Of a stretch of 12,536 bases of DNA, positions 7,383 to 12,536 are shown in pieces (the stretch's first letter is position 1; each line of letters opens with the position of its first letter). The position numbers and the translations under genes were made by a program. The notes beneath the pieces are model-generated. The model saw nothing but the letters and a program-made list of their open reading frames with translations, did not search any database and was not told the origin of the DNA. Source of the DNA: DASZYF01 sp035545535 (GTDB lineage Bacteria; Actinomycetota; Actinomycetes; Mycobacteriales; CAJCIY01); the NCBI GenBank assembly GCA_035545535.1, contig DASZYF010000003.1, forward strand, positions 1 through 12,536, given 5' to 3'.

Positions 7383-8743
7383 CGACCGTTGACCTGCGCG
7401 AGCCCGAGCTGGTGTCGGGCTCCGACCCCGAGGACGGCCACCTCCAGGAGCTGCGCACCGACCCGATCGGCCTGCTGCGCCGCATCCGCGCGGAGAAGGG
7501 CGACGTCGGCGCGTTCCTGCTGAAGGACCGCCGGGTCACCGTGCTGTCCGGCGCCGAGGCGAACGAGTGGTACTTCCGCTCCGATGACCAGATCCTCGAC
7601 CAGGGCGCGGCCTACCCGTTCATGACGCCGATCTTCGGCACCGGCGTGCTCTTCGACGTGCCGCCCGAGCGGCGTCGGGAGATGCTCAACAACCAGGCGC
7701 TGCGCGGCCAGATGATGAAGGGCCACGCCGAGACCATCGCGGCCGAGGTGGAGCGCGCGGTGGCCGACTGGGACGGGCCGGGCGAGCTCGACCTGCTCGA
7801 CTGGTTCGCCGAGCTGACGATCTACACGTCGTCCGCCTGCCTCGTCGGCAAGAAGTTCCGCGAGGAGCTCGACGGGCGCTTCGCGCACCTGTACCACGAC
7901 CTCGAGCGCGGCACCGATGCGATCGCCTTCGTCGACCCGTACCTGCCGATCGAGAGCTTCCGCAAGCGCGACGAGGCCCGCGCGGGGCTCGTGCGACTGA
8001 TCGAAGGGATCATCGCCGGTCGCGAAGGCGTCGAAGTGACCAAGGAGACGCGCGATCTGCTCGACATCCTGCTGATGGTCCCCGGAGACGACGGCGTCTC
8101 GCGCCGCTTCAGCGCCGACGAGATCACCGGGATCTTCATCTCGATGATGTTCGCCGGTCACCACACGACGTCCGGCACGGCCGCGTGGACGCTCATCGAG
8201 CTGCTGCGCCACCCCGACGTCCTGGCGCAGGTCGTCGCCGAGCTCGACAGCCTGTACGACGAAGGCGCCGAGGTGAGCTTCCAGGCGCTGCGCGAGATCC
8301 CACTGCTCGAGGCGGCGCTCAAGGAGACGCTGCGCCTGCACCCGCCGCTCATCCTGCTGCTGCGCGTGGCCACCGAGGACCTCGAGGTCGAGGGCTACCG
8401 CATCCACAAGGGGGATCTGGTCGCTGCGAGCCCGGCCATCAGCAACCGCATCCCCGAGGACTTCCCCGACGCCGACGTGTGGGACCCGACGCGCTACCTC
8501 GACCCGCGTCGCGAGGACGACAACAACCCGTGGACGTGGATCCCGTTCGGAGCCGGCAAGCACCGCTGCGTCGGGGCGGCGTTCGCGATGATGCAGCTCA
8601 AGGCGATCTTCTCGGTGCTGCTGCACCGCTACGAGTTCGCGCTCGCCCAGCCGTCCGAGACCTACCGCGACGACCACTCGAAGATGGTCGTCCAGCTCGA
8701 GCAGCCGTGCGTCGTCACCCGCCGGCCGCGGGCGCGCTCGTGA
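7379..8743 (+). CDS. cyp51: Cytochrome P450 CYP51, sterol 14-alpha-demethylase family
   Basis: CYP51 enzymes remove the 14-alpha-methyl group of sterols in three oxidation steps. This 454-aa protein has the family's marks: YPFMTPIFGTGVLFD (79-93, B'/BC substrate region), LTIYTSSACLVGKKFR (146-161), I-helix MMFAGHHTTSGTAAWTLIEL (256-275) where His262 replaces the usual acid as in CYP51, ExxR KETLRLHPP (315-323), and heme loop PFGAGKHRCVGAAFA (389-403; C397). The C-terminal DDHSKMVVQL (431-440) is also CYP51-like. It closely resembles the M. tuberculosis enzyme (Rv0764c) as I recall it and lacks a membrane anchor, as expected in bacteria. The GTG overlaps the previous stop (GTGA). The ferredoxin gene follows directly, as in Mycobacterium. 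No sterol biosynthesis genes are visible, so the natural substrate may be an imported sterol. Confidence 0.93.
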   Translation: MTTVDLREPELVSGSDPEDGHLQELRTDPIGLLRRIRAEKGDVGAFLLKDRRVTVLSGAEANEWYFRSDDQILDQGAAYPFMTPIFGTGVLFDVPPERRREMLNNQALRGQMMKGHAETIAAEVERAVADWDGPGELDLLDWFAELTIYTSSACLVGKKFREELDGRFAHLYHDLERGTDAIAFVDPYLPIESFRKRDEARAGLVRLIEGIIAGREGVEVTKETRDLLDILLMVPGDDGVSRRFSADEITGIFISMMFAGHHTTSGTAAWTLIELLRHPDVLAQVVAELDSLYDEGAEVSFQALREIPLLEAALKETLRLHPPLILLLRVATEDLEVEGYRIHKGDLVAASPAISNRIPEDFPDADVWDPTRYLDPRREDDNNPWTWIPFGAGKHRCVGAAFAMMQLKAIFSVLLHRYEFALAQPSETYRDDHSKMVVQLEQPCVVTRRPRARS

Positions 8744-8958
8744 ACGACCGCTCGCACGGCCGACTGAAGGTGGTGGTCGACCGCGACCTGTGCCAGGGGC
8801 ACGCCATGTGCGAGCTCGAGGCGCCGGACGTCTTCTCCGTCGACAAGAAGGGAAACCTGACAGTGTTGGACGAATCGCCCCCTTCGTCCCTACGCTCCGA
8901 GCTCGAGAAGGCCGCCCGCTTCTGCCCGACGCACGCCCTGACCATCGAGGAGGGCTGA
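8740..8958 (+). CDS. P450-type single-cluster ferredoxin
   Basis: This 72-aa acidic iron-sulfur protein should carry electrons to the neighbouring P450s. Ligands are C18-x2-H21-x2-C24 (CQGHAMC) and C62 in FCPTHAL (61-67). The fourth cysteine of a normal 4Fe-4S site is His21, the arrangement of actinobacterial P450 ferredoxins such as Rv0763c beside M. tuberculosis cyp51. A [3Fe-4S] cluster, or an unusual His-ligated one, is expected. The GTG start at 8740 overlaps the CYP51 stop (GTGA); no good Shine-Dalgarno sequence is seen, so translation probably depends on coupling. It is the only ferredoxin in the window for three P450s. No ferredoxin reductase is present, so one must be encoded elsewhere. 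Confidence 0.92.
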   Translation: MNDRSHGRLKVVVDRDLCQGHAMCELEAPDVFSVDKKGNLTVLDESPPSSLRSELEKAARFCPTHALTIEEG

Positions 8959-8962
8959 CGAC

Positions 8963-9517
8963 GTGCCGTCGTTCCCGCGCGCCGAGCTGGACGAGATGAT
9001 CGAGCGCTGGCTCGCCGCGAACAAGGCGTGCGAGGCGGCGGGTGACTGGAAGCCCCTCGCGGACCACTACACGGAGGACGCCACCTACGGCTGGAACCTG
9101 GGTCCCAAGGAGGACTTCATGGCCGTCGGCCGGGAGGAGATCCGCGAGATCGCACTCGGCCTCGAGATGGGCGGCCTTGACGGCTGGCAGTACCCCTACC
9201 AGGACTTCATCGTCGACGACCAGCGCGGCTACGTGCTCGGCCTCTGGAAGCAGGTAGCCGACCAACCGCGCAAGGACGGGTCGCCCTACGAGATCGGCGG
9301 CATCGGCGGCAGCTGGTTCCGCTACGCCGGTGACTGGAAGTGGGACTGGCAGCGCGACTTCTTCGACTTCGGCAACGCCACTGCGCTGTTCATCGAGATG
9401 ATCCAGGACGGCGTGCTCTCCGAAGGCATGAAGCGCCGCATGCAGCGCGCGGCGACACCTGGCCGCCTGCCCGGCCACTACGAGATCGGGAAGGCGCCTG
9501 CCCCGCTGTGGCCGTGA
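8963..9517 (+). CDS. NTF2/SnoaL-like fold protein
   Basis: This 184-aa protein looks like a SnoaL/NTF2-like cone-fold protein. The start ELDEMIERWLAANKACEAAG (8-27) forms the first helices, DWKPLADHYTEDATYGWN (28-45) is the typical helix-to-strand segment, and the later part is aromatic-rich (SWFRYAGDWKWDWQRDFFDF, 117-136). Members of this fold include ketosteroid isomerases, polyketide cyclases and simple binding proteins. I cannot place a catalytic Asp/Tyr set, so the reaction is open. A homologous-fold gene (Rv0760c) occurs close to cyp51 in M. tuberculosis, as I recall it. The GTG at 8963 has GAGGAGGG at 8947-8954, 8 nt upstream, making it one of the better ribosome-binding sites here; the gap from the ferredoxin stop is 4 nt. 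A role on a sterol ring or side-chain intermediate is inference from context. Confidence 0.8.
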   Translation: MPSFPRAELDEMIERWLAANKACEAAGDWKPLADHYTEDATYGWNLGPKEDFMAVGREEIREIALGLEMGGLDGWQYPYQDFIVDDQRGYVLGLWKQVADQPRKDGSPYEIGGIGGSWFRYAGDWKWDWQRDFFDFGNATALFIEMIQDGVLSEGMKRRMQRAATPGRLPGHYEIGKAPAPLWP

Positions 9518-11139
9518 GCGCCGACCCGAGCACGCGGGTCATCAACCTCGCCGACCTCTTCGAGGTCGTGGCCGGAGCGGCCCCCGACCGGCTGGCCATC
9601 GTCTGCGGCGACAGCCGGTCGACCTACGGCGACCTCGATCGCCGTGCCAACCGCGTGGCCCATGCGCTCACCGCGGCCGGGGTCGGCACCGGCGACGTCG
9701 TCGGCATCCACGCGCGCAACCGCATCGAGTGGATCGAGTCGATGATCGGTGCGCTCAAGCTGCGCGCGACCCCGATCAACGTGAACTTCCGCTACGTCGC
9801 GGCGGAGCTCGCCCACGTCTACGCGAGCGCCGGCCTGCGCGCGCTGGTCGTGGAGCGTGAGTACGCCGCCGTTGCCGCCGCGGCCGCGCGCGACGTCCCG
9901 TCCCTCACCGCGTTCCTCGTGCTCGAGGACGGCTCGGACGCCGCCGTGCCCGACGGCTTCGCCCCCTTCGAGCCCGCCCTCGCGGTCGTCGACGACGTGA
10001 ACGACTTCGCGCCGCGTTCGCCCGACGACCCGTTCGTGCTGTTCACCGGAGGCACGACCGGCCTGCCGAAGGGCGTCGTCTGGCGGTCGGAAGACATCTT
10101 CCGCGCGGCCATGGAGCACGGCGGGCCCGAGGCGCGCCTGCGCGACCCCGCGCAGCTCGTCGAGCGCGCGGCCAACCCGCCGCTGGTCATGGGCCTGCTG
10201 GCCCCGCTCATGCACGGTGCCGCGCAATGGAGCCTCTGGATCTCGCTCACCACCGCCGGCACCTACGTCCTCTGGCACGGTCGCACCTTCGATGCGCCCG
10301 AGATCTGGCGCCTGCTCGCCCGCGAACGCGTGCAGATGGTCGGACTGGTCGGCGATGCGATGGCGCGCCCGCTCGCTGACGCGCTCCCGCACATGACGGA
10401 CTGCGACCTCTCCGCTCTCGTCGGGATCGCGAGCGGGGGAGCGGCGCTGTCGCCCGCGGTGCGCGAAGCGCTCGTCGCTGCGAAGCCCGGGCTCGTCATC
10501 ATCGACGGCTACGGCGCGTCGGAGACCGGCTACCACGGCACCGGCACCGGAGCGGTCGACGGTGAGACCGGTCCGTTGTTCCACGTCGGTGGCGACACCG
10601 CGGTCCTCGACGACGACCTGAAGCCGGTCGTGCCGGGCAGCGAGCAGGTCGGGAAGGTCGCGCGCACCGGCCACATCCCGCTCCGCTACCTCGGCGATCC
10701 GGACAAGACCGCAGAGGTGTTCCGCACCGACGCGTCCGGCACGCGGTGGGTCGTTCCCGGTGATCTCGCGACCGTCGGTGCCGACGGGCAGATCCACCTG
10801 CTCGGCCGCGGCAGCACCGTCATCAACACCGGCGGCGAGAAGGTCTACCCGAGCGAGGTCGAGGGGGCCGTCAAGCACCACCCGGCGGTCCTCGACGTGC
10901 TCGTGGTCGGTGTGCCGGACGCGCGCTTCGGGGCGAGGGTCGCGGCCGTCGTCGCGCTGCGGGACCGGCAGTCGGCCACCGATGCGGAGCTCGACGCCGT
11001 CACGCGTGAGAACGTCGCCGGGTACAAGGTGCCGCGGCTGTGGGTCCGGGTGCCGGAGGTGCGGCGCACGCCCGCGGGCAAGCCGGACTACCGCTGGGCC
11101 GCCGCACAGGCAGCCGCGGCGCAGGAGGTGAGCGCGTGA
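9514..11139 (+). CDS. Acyl-CoA / steroid-CoA ligase, FadD19-like
   Basis: This 541-aa ANL enzyme should adenylate a carboxylate and make its CoA thioester. All core motifs are present: P-loop FTGGTTGLPKGVVWR (177-191), A5 GYGASETGY (332-340), PGDLA (415-419), hinge region GRGSTVINTGGEKVYPSEVE (431-450) and C-terminal RTPAGKPDYRW (518-528; K523 is the expected adenylation lysine). NVNFRYV (89-95), GDAMARPLADAL (280-291) and the AGYKVPR...AGKPDYRWA ending are close to FadD19 of M. tuberculosis (Rv3515c), which activates C26 cholestenoic acids; I rely on memory for this match. The next gene is CYP142-like, which in the cholesterol pathway makes that acid, so the pair is coherent. The GTG overlaps the previous stop by GTGA. 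The true substrate could be another branched isoprenoid or long-chain acid. Confidence 0.9.
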   Translation: MSADPSTRVINLADLFEVVAGAAPDRLAIVCGDSRSTYGDLDRRANRVAHALTAAGVGTGDVVGIHARNRIEWIESMIGALKLRATPINVNFRYVAAELAHVYASAGLRALVVEREYAAVAAAAARDVPSLTAFLVLEDGSDAAVPDGFAPFEPALAVVDDVNDFAPRSPDDPFVLFTGGTTGLPKGVVWRSEDIFRAAMEHGGPEARLRDPAQLVERAANPPLVMGLLAPLMHGAAQWSLWISLTTAGTYVLWHGRTFDAPEIWRLLARERVQMVGLVGDAMARPLADALPHMTDCDLSALVGIASGGAALSPAVREALVAAKPGLVIIDGYGASETGYHGTGTGAVDGETGPLFHVGGDTAVLDDDLKPVVPGSEQVGKVARTGHIPLRYLGDPDKTAEVFRTDASGTRWVVPGDLATVGADGQIHLLGRGSTVINTGGEKVYPSEVEGAVKHHPAVLDVLVVGVPDARFGARVAAVVALRDRQSATDAELDAVTRENVAGYKVPRLWVRVPEVRRTPAGKPDYRWAAAQAAAAQEVSA

Positions 11140-12365
11140 CCGGCAAGGGCGAGCACGCCCGTCGCGACGACATCGACTTCGTCAGCGGCGCCTTCTGGGG
11201 CGCGAACCCGCACGAGCAGCTCACGTGGGTGCGCGAGAACGCGCCGGTCTACTGGGACGGACGCGCGTGGGGCATCTCGCGCTACGAAGACGTGCGTGAG
11301 GTGTCCAAGCGCCCCGACCTCTTCGGCAACGCACAGGGCATCCGCCCGGACGCGCCCGCGATGCCGCAGCTCATCGACACCGACGCGCCCGTGCACACGC
11401 ACCGCCGTCGGCTGGTGAGCCGCGGCTTCACGCCGCGGCGCGTGAAGGACCTCGAGGCGAAGACGCGCGCATGGTGCGACGACATCATCGACGACGTCTG
11501 CGAGCGCGGGGAGTGCGAGTTCGTCAGCGAGGTCGCGGCGGCGCTGCCGATGGCGATGATCGGCGACGCGCTCGGGTTCCCGCTCGAGGAGCGCGCGACG
11601 CTGCTGAAGTGGTCCGACGACATGCTCACCGGGCTCAACGGGCTGCTCGACGCGGAAGGCGAGGTCGTGCTCCGCGCAGCCGAGGCCTACGCGGCGTTCC
11701 GCGAGTACATCATCGGCGCGATCGAAGAACGCCGTCGCGAGCCGACCGACGACCTGCTCTCGATCCTCGTCGAGGCGGACGTGGACGGGTCCGCGCTCGA
11801 TGACGAAGAGGTCATCCACGACGCGCTGCTCATCCTCGTCGGCGGCGACGAGACCACGCGGCATGTGATCAGCGGCGGGCTGTACCAGCTGCTGCAGCAC
11901 CCGGACCAGCTGCGTGCAATGCAGCAGGATCCTGCGCTCATCCCCACCGCGGTCGAGGAGATGCTGCGCTGGGTGTCGCCCATCAAGAACATGGCCCGCA
12001 CCGTCGTGCGGGACACGACGTTCGGCGGTCAGCGCATGGAGGCGGGCGACAAGCTGGTCCTGCTCTACCCGTCGGCGAACCGGGACGCGGCCGCGTTCAC
12101 CGACCCGTTCCGGTTCGACATCCGCCGCACACCGAACGACCACATCGCGTTCGGCCTCGGCCCGCACTTCTGTCTGGGCAACAGCCTCGCCCGCCTCGAG
12201 CTCGTGTGCCTGTTCGAGCACCTGCTGCGCCGGCTGCCGGACATCGCGCTCGTGAGCCAGGAGGAACCGGCCTACCGCGCGGCGAACTTCGTCTCCGGGT
12301 ACGAGCGCCTGCCCGTCACGTTCACACCGACGGCGCCGCTCGCGCGGCGCGAGGGGGCGGCATGA
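11136..12365 (+). CDS. cyp142: Cytochrome P450, CYP142-like (steroid side-chain C26/27 oxidase type)
   Basis: CYP142 oxidises the terminal side-chain carbon of cholesterol/cholestenone to the alcohol and acid. This 409-aa P450 shows GIRPDAPAMPQLIDTDAP (68-85), FTPRRVKDLEA (98-108), KWSDDM (158-163), I-helix LILVGGDETTRH (232-243; E239/T240), ExxR in EEMLRW (E275-R278), heme loop FGLGPHFCLGN (339-349; C346) and RAANFVSGYERLPV (381-394), all strongly reminiscent of M. tuberculosis CYP142A1 (Rv3518c) from memory. The GTG at 11136 has an excellent AGGAGGT at 11123-11129 and overlaps the ligase stop (GTGA). Directly after the FadD19-like ligase, it suggests successive oxidation and CoA activation of a side chain. 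CYP124/CYP125-type substrates such as methyl-branched lipids are alternatives. P450 identity is certain; family placement is good. Confidence 0.92.
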   Translation: MTGKGEHARRDDIDFVSGAFWGANPHEQLTWVRENAPVYWDGRAWGISRYEDVREVSKRPDLFGNAQGIRPDAPAMPQLIDTDAPVHTHRRRLVSRGFTPRRVKDLEAKTRAWCDDIIDDVCERGECEFVSEVAAALPMAMIGDALGFPLEERATLLKWSDDMLTGLNGLLDAEGEVVLRAAEAYAAFREYIIGAIEERRREPTDDLLSILVEADVDGSALDDEEVIHDALLILVGGDETTRHVISGGLYQLLQHPDQLRAMQQDPALIPTAVEEMLRWVSPIKNMARTVVRDTTFGGQRMEAGDKLVLLYPSANRDAAAFTDPFRFDIRRTPNDHIAFGLGPHFCLGNSLARLELVCLFEHLLRRLPDIALVSQEEPAYRAANFVSGYERLPVTFTPTAPLARREGAA

Positions 12366-12399
12366 GCGATCCGCAGCGATGAGCGACCTGCAGCGATGA
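12362..12399 (+). repeat. 17-bp tandem repeat creating two overlapping minicistrons
   Basis: ATGAGCGATCCGCAGCG (12362-12378) is followed at once by ATGAGCGACCTGCAGCG (12379-12395), 15 of 17 bases identical, and by a third, partial unit beginning ATGAGC at 12396. Because 17 is not a multiple of three, each unit's frame closes on the TGA inside the next unit's ATGA. This gives two six-codon cistrons, MSDPQR (12362-12382) and MSDLQR (12379-12399), linking the CYP142-like stop to the lipoprotein start by three ATGA overlaps. The repeat probably arose by slippage duplication of an original ATGA stop/start junction. Whether the peptides are made is unknown. Confidence 0.8.
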
Positions 12400-12536
12400 G
12401 CACGGTGCGCGGCCGGCGCCGTGCGGGCGTCGTGGGGGCGATCGCGTGCGCGGCGGTCGCCGGCTGCGGCGCGCGGCTCACGCCGGTGCAGCACGCCGCC
12501 GGTGCGCAGCTGGCCGCGGGCCACCACACCGGCACC
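12396..12536 (+). CDS. Lipoprotein N-terminus, 3'-partial (possibly a solute-binding protein)
   Basis: Only 47 codons are visible. They begin with a basic n-region (MSTVRGRRR), a short hydrophobic core (AGVVGAIACAAVAG) and a lipobox VAGC with Cys24, so this is a lipid-anchored exported protein. The mature part opens GARLTPVQHAAGAQL and runs off the window. Downstream of a substrate-oxidising operon, an ABC-type solute-binding lipoprotein would make sense, but the visible part does not prove it. The ATG at 12396 overlaps the second minicistron's TGA; an in-frame GTG at 12405 is an alternative start that also keeps the signal peptide. Confidence 0.7.
   Translation, partial: MSTVRGRRRAGVVGAIACAAVAGCGARLTPVQHAAGAQLAAGHHTGT

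Noticed and set aside
7292..9478. Very long open frame on the minus strand (728 codons), and similar ones at 9478-10881, 11088-12527 and 2208-3380
   Set aside because: They lie antisense to genes with clear P450, ligase and ferredoxin motifs. Their translations are low-complexity, rich in Arg/Val/Asp/Glu/His and match no family. In DNA of this GC content, such open antisense frames are expected.
1..12536. CRISPR arrays, tRNA/rRNA genes, insertion sequences, attachment sites
   Set aside because: No repeat-spacer pattern, no tRNA-like cloverleaf in the tiny intergenic gaps, and no transposase or integrase coding was seen; the only tandem repeat is the 17-bp unit near 12362.

Overview
The window reads as a chromosomal segment of a very GC-rich actinobacterium. 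Supporting signs are G/C-rich third codon positions, GTG as the start of nine of the ten genes whose start is visible, leaderless-type promoters, and P450s that closely recall mycobacterial families. The exact class cannot be fixed from sequence alone; a non-mycobacterial lineage such as Acidimicrobiia, Thermoleophilia or Nocardioidales is plausible. Every gene is on the + strand and almost no DNA is non-coding. I see no tRNA, rRNA, CRISPR array, transposase or phage gene.

Layout. (1) 1-2036: the 3' part, possibly nearly all, of a large two-domain glycosyltransferase (GT2 plus GT4-like), unrelated in function to what follows. (2) 2037-4261: a short promoter/operator region carrying a perfect 20-bp palindrome on the start codon, then a two-gene unit: a class I acyl-CoA synthetase-like adenylating enzyme and an unrecognised protein made of two similar halves. 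(3) 4262-12536: a second promoter with a perfect 16-bp palindrome on the start codon, then a long operon. Its order is an unrecognised internally duplicated 433-aa protein, a TetR regulator, a CYP123-like P450, a CYP51 (sterol 14-alpha-demethylase family) P450, a small P450-type ferredoxin, an NTF2/SnoaL-like protein, a FadD19-like acyl/steroid-CoA ligase, a CYP142-like P450 and, after a 17-bp tandem repeat with two six-codon minicistrons, the start of a lipoprotein. Successive genes mostly overlap by 4 nt (GTGA or ATGA), so translational coupling is likely.

How it may work together (inference). From memory of M. tuberculosis, TetR-like/cyp123/cyp51/ferredoxin resembles Rv0767c-Rv0763c, whereas the FadD19-like and CYP142-like genes resemble Rv3515c and Rv3518c of the cholesterol side-chain locus. 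Here they sit in one operon. A reasonable model is oxidation of a sterol or other polycyclic isoprenoid: CYP51 acts on a methyl group, CYP142 oxidises the side-chain terminus to a carboxylate, FadD19 forms the CoA thioester, and the ferredoxin feeds the P450s. The TetR protein would control both transcription units through the two palindromes, and the lipoprotein might capture substrate. The two duplicated proteins of unknown function are the least explained parts and the best candidates for new biology.
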